Program-made: the position numbers and the translations under genes
Notes under the pieces: model-generated
Told to the model about the DNA's origin: nothing
The model's database searches: none
What the model saw: the letters and a program-made list of their open reading frames with translations, nothing else
Part shown: positions 16,979 through 25,530 of the stretch, one piece after another
Layout: the number at the start of each line of letters is the position of its first letter
Position numbering within the stretch: the first letter of the stretch is position 1
NCBI GenBank assembly: GCA_003818505.1
Contig: RPRI01000051.1
Location: 1-32,184, forward strand
Origin: Desulfobacteraceae bacterium
GTDB taxonomy: Bacteria; Desulfobacterota; Desulfobacteria; Desulfobacterales; RPRI01
Reading direction: 5' to 3'
Length of the DNA: 32,184 nt

Positions 16979-18490
16979 ATGGATAATGAAAAATACTTAT
17001 TCCGACGACAATTTGTACTAGGACCCAGTTATATAAAAAGTTTCCCGAAATGGAACAGAGTCAGTATAAACGATAAGTTCTTTCTTAGCGTACATCCGGA
17101 CTTAAATGTATTGAAGGTAACATTTAAAGAAAATACGATCATTTTATTAGGATATATTCTTGACCCGTTAAACCATTCTTTTAACAATCAAGATATCATT
17201 AATAGCGTAGCAGAAAAAATATCGGTAGCTGACGATATATTTCAATACATTGATTCAATGTGTGGGAGATTTGTATTTATTGTAAAAATTAACGATGAAG
17301 TGCGTATATTTAACGATGCCGCTGGATATCGCCAGATATTTTATTATACTGATGATAAAAATAACCTATGGTGTGGTTCACAACCTTCCATTATAGCTGA
17401 AGAGTTTGGACTTGGAACAGATCAGTCTATGGCGGAAGATCTCTCGAAACTCCCTTTGATTCGAGATGAAGGAGCCCGCTGGTATCCGGGAAACATCACA
17501 CTTTACAAAGGTATTTATCATCTTACCCCAAATCATTATTTAGATCTTAAAAGCGGAGAAGTAAAAAGATATTGGCCCGTAAAAAGTCTTGAAACCATAT
17601 CACCTGAAAAAGCTGCCGAATATTCATCGAAATTATTACAAGGGGCCTTCGAAAGTGCCTTCCAAAGATATAATCTGGCATTGACCGTTACCGCTGGGTA
17701 TGATACTCGCGTTTTACTGGCAGCATGCAAAATGCTTAGAGAAAAAATTCATTATCTTACCCATACACATGGTGATCTCGATGAAAATGGTTCGGATATT
17801 CAAATTCCGAGAAAATTGCTTGAACGATACGGATTGAAACATCATATCGCCCATCATTCGAATAGAGTGGATGACGATTTTCAGATTATATTTAAAAGGA
17901 ATGTCACGGGAGCAAAGGACCTGCACAGCAAAAACGCAAATGCCTTTTTAAAATATTTTGAAAGCATTGGTACAGAAATGGTCGTGGCACAAGGAGAAGC
18001 CGGCGGGCTGGGTAAACGCTTTTATCGGTTGCCGCCTTTCTTTAGAGTAAATGAAAAAACATTGGCAACTGTAGTGGGAATGAGGGGGAGTCGAACCGCT
18101 GAACGAGCAATCGGCGAGTGGCTGAAATCTGCTAACCAAACCGTTAATTCGGGAATAAACATCCTGGATCTTCTGTATTGGGAAATGAGATTAGGCAATT
18201 GGTCAACCCTTGCGGTCAGTTCATACGATATCGTATTTGAAACGCTTTTGCCATTCAATTGCAGAAAGTTATTGGAATGTTTCATCAGTGTGGATATAAA
18301 TTATAGATTAACTAAAAAGAATACACATCTTTGTTTAATAGAGCATATGTGGCCCGAGTTGCTTGAATTCCCTCTAAATCCTGCTGTTACTAAAAAGGAT
18401 GAAATTATGACAAAAATTAAAGGCAAAGAATTTTACGGGAAATTAAGATTTTTAAAGTTCACGTATCATTACTTATTTGGTTCGAAATAA
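16979..18490 (+). CDS. Asparagine-synthase-like protein lacking the glutaminase cysteine
   Basis: A 503-residue protein with the asparagine synthetase B layout. The N-terminal class-II amidotransferase-like half includes CGRFVFIV, NDAAGYRQIFYY and YKGIYHLTPNHYL. The C-terminal ATP-pyrophosphatase half carries T238-AGYDTR in place of the usual SGGxDS loop. Cys2, the glutaminase nucleophile, is absent (the protein begins MDNEKYLF), so it cannot take ammonia from glutamine in the normal way. Such degenerate AsnB-like proteins are frequent in EPS loci and presumably ligate an amine or activate a carboxylate of a sugar. It sits between two paralogous YdjC genes. A good ribosome binding site (gaaaggg) lies at 16965-16971. 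Confidence 0.8.
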   Translation: MDNEKYLFRRQFVLGPSYIKSFPKWNRVSINDKFFLSVHPDLNVLKVTFKENTIILLGYILDPLNHSFNNQDIINSVAEKISVADDIFQYIDSMCGRFVFIVKINDEVRIFNDAAGYRQIFYYTDDKNNLWCGSQPSIIAEEFGLGTDQSMAEDLSKLPLIRDEGARWYPGNITLYKGIYHLTPNHYLDLKSGEVKRYWPVKSLETISPEKAAEYSSKLLQGAFESAFQRYNLALTVTAGYDTRVLLAACKMLREKIHYLTHTHGDLDENGSDIQIPRKLLERYGLKHHIAHHSNRVDDDFQIIFKRNVTGAKDLHSKNANAFLKYFESIGTEMVVAQGEAGGLGKRFYRLPPFFRVNEKTLATVVGMRGSRTAERAIGEWLKSANQTVNSGINILDLLYWEMRLGNWSTLAVSSYDIVFETLLPFNCRKLLECFISVDINYRLTKKNTHLCLIEHMWPELLEFPLNPAVTKKDEIMTKIKGKEFYGKLRFLKFTYHYLFGSK

Positions 18491-18544
18491 GTTCCGGAAT
18501 TCAAGATGTGAAAAATGTAGGTATTAAATCATTTCGTACATAAT

Positions 18545-19471
18545 ATGTCTTCTATGCATCGTATAGATCAGCATTGTTTTCCAACACTTGCCGAGCGATT
18601 AGGTTATTCTGACAAAGATATCCTCGTTATTGTCAACATAGACGATATCGGGTTGCATAAGGACGTGACGGAGGCAAGTTTCAAGGCTCTGAAATTCGGT
18701 ATGGTAAAAACTGGCAGTATTATGGTACCCGCACCAAATTTTGAACAGGCGATTAAATTGTGGCAGGAAAATCCGGAAATCGATTTGGGGATACATTTTA
18801 CTTTAACATCCGATGAGTGGGGAGAAAAATATTCCGGGCCAACGGTACTTCCCAAAACCGATGTTCCCAGTCTGTATAGTCCGCAGGGAGTTATGTGGAC
18901 GACTGACGAAGCTTTCATAATGCACGCCAAAAAGAAAGATATGGTAAACGAGATGGAGGCACAGATCCAAAAAGTGCTTGAAACGGGATTAAAACCAAGC
19001 CATTTAGACCACCACATGAGTATCTACGGCCATCCTGATTTCTTGTCCATTTTAGTCGAGCTGTCACGTAAATATAAGCTCCCCATGCATTTACCAGGGC
19101 GAAGAAGATACAAGCTGCCCTTTATTAAAAACAATTTATTTTCCCTGCGAAGACGGGGATACGTATTTCCAGATACGCAGATGGGTATTTATCATAAGGA
19201 AGAGCAAAACCTGACCCTTGATTTTTGGAAAGCCAGATATCATAACCGTCTTCGATCATTAAAGCCGGGTGTCCATATTATTAAAGTGCACATTGCTTTC
19301 CAAACAAAAGAACTTAATAATATTACGGGAATACTTGATTCATCCATTCGACAGATGGATTACGATGTGTGGACTTCTGATGATACGAAAAAATTAGCAG
19401 ATGAGCTTGGGATCATTTTTATAGGGTACAGACCATTACAGCAATTGCAGGTAAAATTAATGTTCCGTTAA
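18545..19471 (+). CDS. Divergent YdjC-like deacetylase, paralogue 2
   Basis: Paralogue of the gene at 16027, equal in length (308 residues). Shared blocks include LGYSDKDILVIVNIDD, PKTDVPSLY, SLKPGVH and DSSIRQ-DYDVWTSDD. Metal ligands are D33-D34 (NIDDIGLH), the His of GIHFTLT and the H-x-D-x-H of SHLDHHM. Differences cluster around the substrate side (MSIYGHPD against MNFGFHTD) and at 205-215, which may alter specificity. It is the last gene of the polysaccharide operon. No convincing ribosome binding site precedes ATG 18545. Confidence 0.78.
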   Translation: MSSMHRIDQHCFPTLAERLGYSDKDILVIVNIDDIGLHKDVTEASFKALKFGMVKTGSIMVPAPNFEQAIKLWQENPEIDLGIHFTLTSDEWGEKYSGPTVLPKTDVPSLYSPQGVMWTTDEAFIMHAKKKDMVNEMEAQIQKVLETGLKPSHLDHHMSIYGHPDFLSILVELSRKYKLPMHLPGRRRYKLPFIKNNLFSLRRRGYVFPDTQMGIYHKEEQNLTLDFWKARYHNRLRSLKPGVHIIKVHIAFQTKELNNITGILDSSIRQMDYDVWTSDDTKKLADELGIIFIGYRPLQQLQVKLMFR

Positions 19472-19721
19472 ACAACTTTTAGCCTTGAATTGGATATGCT
19501 TGTTGTGTTACATTACTTAAAATAGGCAAAAGCTTGAAGTGTAAGTTATTTTGTGCAAAATCTTATATAATTATAAAAGAAGGTTTTAGTAATTTATTAG
19601 GCATTTATAGAATAAGAAACCGACAGTAATGGAACCAGAAATGAGAAAAGGTGAACGAGCAAAAGTGCTGTGGTAAAATAATACATAATTATGTACTCCC
19701 TCGCAAAGGAGAATACAGAAA

Positions 19722-22700
19722 ATGAAAAAAATAAATACACGTAAGGGCAAAGCAATCTTACTGTCAATTATCCTTCTTGTTTTACTATTTGTGCCGTATT
19801 CATACGCTGGAACTTATTATGTTGCTGCAAGTGGTGGAGGAACATCATGGGCTGATTGTACTAACATTTCTACACCTTGTACTTTAGCTACTGCCAATAC
19901 CAACGCCGCTGCAGGCGACACGGTCTATCTCAGGGGAGGAACTTATGAGATCAAGACAAACGCTATCATTCCTTCAAATTCCGGTAGCGCAGGCAATCCG
20001 ATAACCTTTAGCGGTTATGGGAGTGAAACAGTCACCATTCATGGTGCGTCTGATATAACTGGTGTATCAAGTAGAGGTATCTATTTAAATGGAAGAAATT
20101 ATATCAAGGTTACAAAGATAAATTTTTCCAATATGTCCGCAGGATTACATATAAATAATGCTAACCACAATGAGATTTCGTACTGCTCTTTTTCGTTTCG
20201 TGACCCTTGGGCCGATGTGTTTCTTTCTGGAACGGCAAAATCAGAATCAACTACTGAGCTTTATGATAATGTAAACAACTTATCGTCATATAGTTATAGA
20301 AGAATATATAATGTTACTGATAAATCATCTGATGGAGCAGGTGGTGTAGCGACATTAACAACTATTCCAACTACATTAGTCGGTGCTGCATGGACAGATA
20401 AACATTGGGATGTTGGAGACTCTTATCAAATTACATCTACATACTCTTATGATCCTGCGGCTATTGACATAGGCGGGAACTCAACTCATAACTGGATACA
20501 CCATTGTACTATGCACGGTTACGGAGCCTTGTCCTATACCGGAGATTTGGGTGTACTGTTTAGTATTGGAACGACTACCAATCAACCAGCACATGAATTA
20601 AACAGCAACAATACCGTAGAGTACAACCACATTTACGCGGGCGGACACCATGTATTTGCCGTGAACTCAGGATATTATAATGTAGTTAGAAAGAACTACA
20701 TACATCACGAAGGATGGTTTAGCGACTCAAAATACGATGGTTTCTGCGCCTCACAGGACAACGGTGTATGCGGATACAGGGTTATTTATTCCTGTGGCAG
20801 TGCTGATTATGTAGGGTACACATTGTATGAAGGCAATGCTATTGCTTACGGCGCCCAGTATGGCGGACCTCACCCTATAAGTGGAGGTAGCGGAGCAGGT
20901 TTGGTGCTTTCAAATTCAAATAATATAGTTCGCTATAACTCCATGTTTGGCAATGCGATGTATGGATTAGCTTTTTATTCGTCCTTAGTCGGCATTACTG
21001 AAGTTGGTGCAGGCAACGATAATAGAGTTTATAACAATATCTTTTTAAGTAACGGGTATAACTGGTCATCATACGGAGTAGTGCATGAAGATGACACATA
21101 TTTAGTTGATGCTTGGAGGACAGGCATTACGTTTGGCAATCCCAGTGGTATAGCTGGTAATGTTATTAAAAATAATCTCTTTCATGATAGTTGGACGGTA
21201 ACACACAAATACACGCAGTCGGTGTACTACCCTGACATATACGCTTGGTCTGATACAAATTTGTCCAACAACATAATATCAAATAATTACACTAAGGATA
21301 ATACTTATTTGAAGGGGTTTTCTCCATTTGCTGATACCAATGATCCCCTATTTGTCGCCCCAGATATAACTACACCATTAGGCGAAACTGTCTGGTCAAA
21401 TTATACACTTCTTAAACCTGATCTTTCACTGAGTGTTACTTCTCCCGCTATAAATCAAGGTACGTACCTTACAAGTGCGAATGGAGCAGGTTCAAGTTCC
21501 ATTACGCTTGTAGTTGCTGATGCAAGCTATTTCCAGGATGGTACATGGGGGTCTGATCTGGCGATGGCCACTTTAGAAGCGGACCAGATAGCTATAGGTA
21601 CTGTGGGTAATGTGGTTCGGATAAGCTCCATTAACTATACGACCAACACAATAACCCTGGCTTCTCCAATGAATTGGAACGATGGAGCATCTATCTGGCT
21701 GTATAAGAAGTCGGATGGTATGCAGGTGCTGGATGGTCCTGCTCCTGATTTTGGGGCGCATGAATATATATTTCCTCCGCCTGTGATTGTGGTAACACCG
21801 GTTGTGCAAGAATTTGGAAGCATCTCTCCCGAATCGAAGACACCTCCGGAGGTATTCACAGTCACAACTACTGGTGGATATCTTGAGGTCGATACCATTA
21901 CCCCGACCGGAACCGATTCTTCTCAGTTCATTGTTTTAAATGACGCCTGCTCGGGCCAGATCGTCGGTCCAATAACGGGAGGAAACATAGCGACAAACTG
22001 CACGTTCGAGGCGCAATTCGCTCCCTTAACGGAAGGCGAAAAGGAAGCAAATATTTCCATTACCTCCAACGACCCCGTTACACCAGTATCGAATATAGCT
22101 GTAAGCGGAACAGGAGATCTCACACAGCCCGCCTATATATCGCTTTCGCCTGCATCGATATCTTTCCTCAATGTAGCTGAAAACCGCACATCTACCGCGC
22201 AGACGGTAACCATTACAAACATCGGTGGCGAAGCCCTCGATATAAGCGATATCAGTCTTTCAGGCACAGATAGCGGCCTGTTCAAGAAAGTAAACGACGT
22301 CTGTACGGGAAAGAGCATAGGAAAGGGCGTCAGTTGCACTTTTGGTATAACGTTTTCACCTAAGTCGGGGGGGGCAAAGACGGCGACTGTCACCATCGCA
22401 TCCAATGCTGGAAACTCTCCCAACACAGTGGCTCTTTCAGGAAACGGAACTTCAACTACAATTGTAACTTCAAATAACTCAACTATTCCGGACTATACGG
22501 TCACCAATTCAATAGCAGGCGCTCCCTCAGGCTACACTGCTCAGAAAGTTGTAAGCTTTAATGCGACAGATGTGGTCAATACGGCAAATTTCAGTATTAC
22601 CTATCCGTCATTACCCCCAAACCCTGTTTTCTACAAAGTAAATAACGGATGGAAGGAGATACATCCCGTAAATCAAACCACTGGAATTACAGGCGTTACA

Positions 22701-23180
22701 GTTGACGGTCTTACGATCAGCTTCACCGTTGCGGACAACTCCGATGGCGACAGCAACCCAACAGTAGGCGCTATTACCGACCCTGTGGTCGTCGGTACAA
22801 AAGCGGCCAACAACACGCGCAACCCCAACCCCAACACCACCGGCGATATAAAATCCGACAGCGGCGGCGGATGTTTTATTGCCACGGCTGCTTACGGCTC
22901 AAGTCTTGACCCGCATATCAAAGTTCTCAGAAAATTCCGTGACAGGTATCTGTTAACGAATTCACTTGGGCGTGTATTCGTCAGTGGTTATTACAGATAC
23001 TCGCCGCCTGTCGCCGCTTTCATAGAAAAGCATGAGACAGTTAAAACGGCTGCGAGATGGACTCTGGCGCCGGTTGTTTATTGTGTTGAGTATCCGCTTG
23101 TATTTGCGGCAATAGTTTTAATAATGCCGGCGGGTTTTGTCCTGGTACACAGGAGGAGAAAAGCAGGCGAATCTTTATAA
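19722..23180 (+). CDS. Secreted right-handed beta-helix protein with CFI-box C-terminal sorting region
   Basis: This 1152-residue protein starts with a signal peptide (about 1-29, cut after SYA). Residues 30 to about 680 form a right-handed parallel beta-helix like those of pectate lyases, with many Asn-rich turns (NNTVEYNHIYAGG, NNIVRYNSM), ending at DFGAHEY. Two choice-of-anchor-D-like domains follow (about 690-800 and 800-908), then a choice-of-anchor-U-like domain (about 915-1035). The C-terminus begins with CFIATAAYGS at 1051 and ends in a hydrophobic helix and RRRRK-type basic tail, the CFI-box layout for surface sorting. A ribosome binding site (aaaggag, 19705-19711) precedes the ATG, and the 250-base leader suggests its own promoter. 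It may cut, epimerise or bind the polysaccharide. Confidence 0.88.
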   Translation: MKKINTRKGKAILLSIILLVLLFVPYSYAGTYYVAASGGGTSWADCTNISTPCTLATANTNAAAGDTVYLRGGTYEIKTNAIIPSNSGSAGNPITFSGYGSETVTIHGASDITGVSSRGIYLNGRNYIKVTKINFSNMSAGLHINNANHNEISYCSFSFRDPWADVFLSGTAKSESTTELYDNVNNLSSYSYRRIYNVTDKSSDGAGGVATLTTIPTTLVGAAWTDKHWDVGDSYQITSTYSYDPAAIDIGGNSTHNWIHHCTMHGYGALSYTGDLGVLFSIGTTTNQPAHELNSNNTVEYNHIYAGGHHVFAVNSGYYNVVRKNYIHHEGWFSDSKYDGFCASQDNGVCGYRVIYSCGSADYVGYTLYEGNAIAYGAQYGGPHPISGGSGAGLVLSNSNNIVRYNSMFGNAMYGLAFYSSLVGITEVGAGNDNRVYNNIFLSNGYNWSSYGVVHEDDTYLVDAWRTGITFGNPSGIAGNVIKNNLFHDSWTVTHKYTQSVYYPDIYAWSDTNLSNNIISNNYTKDNTYLKGFSPFADTNDPLFVAPDITTPLGETVWSNYTLLKPDLSLSVTSPAINQGTYLTSANGAGSSSITLVVADASYFQDGTWGSDLAMATLEADQIAIGTVGNVVRISSINYTTNTITLASPMNWNDGASIWLYKKSDGMQVLDGPAPDFGAHEYIFPPPVIVVTPVVQEFGSISPESKTPPEVFTVTTTGGYLEVDTITPTGTDSSQFIVLNDACSGQIVGPITGGNIATNCTFEAQFAPLTEGEKEANISITSNDPVTPVSNIAVSGTGDLTQPAYISLSPASISFLNVAENRTSTAQTVTITNIGGEALDISDISLSGTDSGLFKKVNDVCTGKSIGKGVSCTFGITFSPKSGGAKTATVTIASNAGNSPNTVALSGNGTSTTIVTSNNSTIPDYTVTNSIAGAPSGYTAQKVVSFNATDVVNTANFSITYPSLPPNPVFYKVNNGWKEIHPVNQTTGITGVTVDGLTISFTVADNSDGDSNPTVGAITDPVVVGTKAANNTRNPNPNTTGDIKSDSGGGCFIATAAYGSSLDPHIKVLRKFRDRYLLTNSLGRVFVSGYYRYSPPVAAFIEKHETVKTAARWTLAPVVYCVEYPLVFAAIVLIMPAGFVLVHRRRKAGESL

Positions 23181-23185
23181 AGGCC

Positions 23186-23232
23186 GGATTCCCCACCGGA
23201 GGCGGCCTACGGTCCGCCTCCGCGGGAATGAC
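23186..23232. repeat. GC-rich palindrome after the beta-helix gene
   Basis: Arms ggaggcgg (23198-23205) and ccgcctcc (23214-23221) are perfectly complementary around an 8-base loop. Partial pairing of attccc with gggaat outside them gives a longer cruciform. The flanking cattcccgc-type sequence resembles a common dispersed palindromic repeat of Gram-negative genomes. It starts six bases after the stop and may end or protect the transcript. Confidence 0.75.
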
Positions 23233-23248
23233 ACCCCTACCATTACTC

Positions 23249-23279
23249 TACTCCCCCTCTCTATTTCTGAGGGGGAGTA
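23249..23279 (+). terminator. Strong hairpin, possible transcription terminator
   Basis: An 11-bp perfect inverted repeat (tactccccctc / gagggggagta) with a 9-base loop. No run of T follows it, so a Rho-independent terminator is possible but not clear. With the palindrome at 23186 it marks the end of the beta-helix transcription unit. Confidence 0.5.
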
Positions 23280-23290
23280 TGAATCATAAC

Positions 23291-23384
23291 TCCCATTACC
23301 GGTTTCAGCCCAGGGCTGTTTTCGGTAAATCATCTCCATTGCCGGTTTAAGCTCAAAGCTCTTTTCAGTAATTCGGTGATTTCC
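23291..23384 (+). repeat. Two tandem imperfect repeats of about 45 bp
   Basis: Copy 1 (23291-23337) and copy 2 (23335-23384) share ATTrCCGGTTT, a GCTCTTTTC-like middle and a TTyGGT/GATTTCC-like end. Copy 1 folds into a hairpin (ttaccg...cggtaa, with cagccc/gggctg inside). No coding sequence is seen between 23181 and 23487 apart from these elements. Confidence 0.5.
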
Positions 23385-23487
23385 AGAGGAACCGGCATTT
23401 AATCAAATATCTTGACTTTTTGGCTGCCTGAGCCTCATATTGTCCTCATGGAAGCACGCTTTTACCGGTATCAAAGAGGAGAGTTTT

Positions 23488-23712
23488 ATGAGGACCGCGA
23501 ATAATTTAGAGAAGATAGAAAGCCAAATCATGAATTTGCCCGTATCCGAGCAGATTCATTTGATTGAGCGCATTGCCAGACGGGTCCGATCCGTTCAGAC
23601 AAAATCAGGGGTAACCCTTAACTGGAACGATCTTTACGGAATAGGAAAGGGGATCTGGAGAGGGGATGATGCCCAGGATTATGTAAATCAGGCGAGGGAA
23701 GAGAGGATATGA
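23488..23712 (+). CDS. Antitoxin of a PIN-type toxin-antitoxin pair
   Basis: A 74-residue protein, largely helical, with LEKIESQIMNLPVSEQIHLIERIARRVR and the C-terminal ENLYGIGKGIWRGDDAQDYVNQAREER type tail found in antitoxins directly upstream of PIN toxins. ATG 23488 is preferred because gaggag lies a few bases upstream; an earlier in-frame ATG at 23440 has no such site. Its stop overlaps the ATG of a PIN-domain reading frame (23709-23712), the usual coupling of such pairs. Since that toxin is broken, this antitoxin is probably a leftover that may still bind DNA or another toxin. Confidence 0.72.
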   Translation: MRTANNLEKIESQIMNLPVSEQIHLIERIARRVRSVQTKSGVTLNWNDLYGIGKGIWRGDDAQDYVNQAREERI

Positions 23713-23867
23713 TTCTTTCCGAAGCGCTTGGGGAGATCAAAACGATTTTCCTGGATACCGCGCCTGTTATCTATTCAGAGGTCGTTTTCCCGCCATACCC
23801 TTCCGCAATATTACCGGGAATCGATAAAGCCGCTCTTCTCATTTGTGAAGTCAAAGAAAAATCATAA
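23709..23867 (+). pseudogene. Frameshifted and truncated PIN-domain toxin
   Basis: The first 22 codons read MILSEALGEIKTIFLDTAPV, which is the PIN beginning with its first catalytic Asp (FLDT). After VIYS the frame is lost. The continuation expected of the family (His, then [15 protein letters not shown]) is found in the next frame at about 23780-23850. The rest of the PIN domain is absent. The gene is therefore a fragment covering roughly the first third, with at least one frameshift. Confidence 0.68.
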
Positions 23868-23996
23868 ATTTCAGGGAACATTTTCGTTGTCTTATAAATT
23901 GCCAGGCACAGTTGATATGACTTTATGCCAAACCCTTTTATTCTTTATAGTTCGTCAGCATTTATTCACTTCCGTTCATCACTTCGTGTCACTCGA

Positions 23997-24028
23997 ATCC
24001 TTGGACCCTTGACCCCTTGAACCCTCTC
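23997..24028 (+). repeat. Intergenic 'ccct' tandem repeat
   Basis: A C-rich tract of about four units (ggacccttgaccccttgaac type). Same class as the tracts at 378, 718 and 30268. The rest of the gap 23868-24115 shows no gene. Confidence 0.65.
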
Positions 24029-24050
24029 CAGATTACCAACTAATCTGGAG
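24026..24050. repeat. Perfect 10-bp inverted repeat
   Basis: ctccagatta and taatctggag enclose a 5-base loop (ccaac). No T-run follows. It may be a terminator-like hairpin at the end of the decayed TA unit, or an operator for the regulator gene that begins 66 bases later. Confidence 0.7.
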
Positions 24051-24115
24051 ATGATCCAAAAAAGATCTTGTAAATTGTCTGTGGAATTCAGGCATTATTA
24101 ATCCTGCGTGAAACT

Positions 24116-24685
24116 ATGCAATTTAAAGAATCGGAAATTCTGGAGTTGAAAAGATCAACATCCGAGCTAAAAGAAGCTATTATATCCATTGCGGCCATTC
24201 TAAACAAGCATCAGAGAGGAGAGCTCTACTTTGGAATAAAAAATGACGGCGCTGTTGTGGGTCAAATGGTGAACGAAAAGACCATCCGTGATATATCGAA
24301 GGCTATCGGTGACCAGATAGAACCAAAAATCTTCCCTGCTATCAATAAAACAAGCCTTAGAGGAAAAGACTGCATACATGTTGAATTCAACGGTAATGAA
24401 GCTCCGTATTACGCTTATGGCAGGGCCTATATCAGGGTCGGTGATTCGGATCGAAAGCTCAGTGCAAAGGAGATCGAAAAGACGATTATTGGAAAGTATA
24501 AGGACATATTGCGCTGGGATAATAAAATCTGTGACAAAGCCGCCTTGAAGGATATCTCAATTTCTAAATTGAAATCGTTTCTCAAAAGCTGCAAACTCCC
24601 GTACATCAATAAAGAAAACAGCCTTAACAAACTCGGATTGATTGAAGCTCCCCGCCGCAGAGCGGTCGGGGAATCTTCACCGTAA
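24116..24685 (+). pseudogene. AlbA/Schlafen-type transcriptional regulator, N-terminal half (split gene)
   Basis: Residues 1-150 form an AlbA_2 (Schlafen-like) domain: ESEILELKRSTSELKEAI, ELYFGIKNDGAVVGQ, and RAYIRVGDSDRKLS. The gene then continues to NKLGLIE at about base 24646. There a 121-bp element breaks it, and the last 14 residues of the open frame are encoded by the element. The sequence expected next, D-G-R-L-L-N-A-A-M-I-L, resumes directly after the element at 24763. The family (COG2865-like) normally has AlbA_2, an HATPase_c_4-type domain and a winged helix, and acts as a DNA-binding regulator; this copy cannot make the full protein. Confidence 0.8.
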
Positions 24686-24762
24686 GGAATATCATCTGTT
24701 TTTAATTTGCTCGCTAACCCCGCCGCAGAGCGGCCGGGGAATGCGCTCGCGTTTCGGTTCAA
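24642..24762 (+). mobile_element. 121-bp repeat element, copy A, inside the regulator gene
   Basis: Bounded by TTGAA and TTCAA and holding two internal hairpins of the form ccccgccgc-aga-gcgg-(t/c)-cgggg, near bases 24649 and 24719. The reverse complement of 28470-28590 matches it at 119 of 121 positions. It encodes no protein and sits exactly between two codons of a conserved gene, so it is a non-autonomous inserted element (MITE-like). Confidence 0.85.
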
Positions 24763-24796
24763 GACGGTCGGTTGCTGAATGCCGCGATGATTCTTA

Positions 24797-25411
24797 ATGA
24801 AGCTTGATGGTTTGTATAGAATTGATGTGCCGGAAATTGACAGGGATGCTTTCAGAGAGGCTGTTATTAATGCTTTTTGCCATAGAGATTACAACAAATA
24901 TGATTCCGTGAACATTGCCGTTTTCAAGGATCGTGTTGAAATCAGAAACCCCGGCAGACTATACGGCGGCTTGTCTATCGAACAAATCAAAACCAGGATG
25001 GTTTCCCAGAGAAGAAACGAACTGATTGCTGATATATTCCATCGAGGGCATTTTGTTGAAAGATGGGGCAGGGGTATCAGCCTGATTTTGTCTAAAGAAC
25101 CGACATCCGAATTTGAAGAAATTGGCGAATTGTTCAGTGTTACATTTAAACGTAAAAATTATGAAGACCGAATACATCGTGAAATAAAGTTGTCTGAAAA
25201 GTTGTCTGCAAAGTTGTCTGAACTCCAAAAAATTGTATTAAACAATATGTTGAAAAATTCCAGAATAACCTATGCACAATTAGTTGATATCACAGGCAAG
25301 TCAAGAGAGGCTATCAGAAAAAACATCAACAAATTGAAGGAGGCCGGACTCATAAAAAGGATCGGCTCAGATAAAGGCGGTTACTGGCAGGTATTTACTG
25401 ATTTCCTGTAG
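24797..25411 (+). pseudogene. AlbA/Schlafen-type transcriptional regulator, C-terminal half (split gene)
   Basis: The C-terminal part starts with GLYRIDVPEIDRDAFREAVI, then NAFCHRDY, VEIRNPGRL and GRGISLIL, which belong to the HATPase_c_4-type domain. A winged helix follows (TYAQLVDITGKSREAIRKNI), ending in a wing strand GGYWQV. Between AAMIL (ending 24795) and GLYRIDV the roughly 70-residue segment normally present is missing, and the frame changes. The gene thus has a deletion as well as the inserted element. The half has an open frame but no evident start signal. Confidence 0.78.
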
Positions 25412-25530
25412 AGTAAGTATCAGGGGCGTCCGTAAGCAAGTAAATAATCTGTTGAACCGAAACAACAAGAAGACAGGGGGATAGCGCACTTAGAAGCTGA
25501 AAAGATTTTATATATGAATTCTTTAAGGGC

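Noticed and set aside
19485-19514. Possible promoter TTGAAT-N18-TACATT before the beta-helix gene
   Set aside because: The match is weak and an AT-rich leader offers similar sequences by chance.
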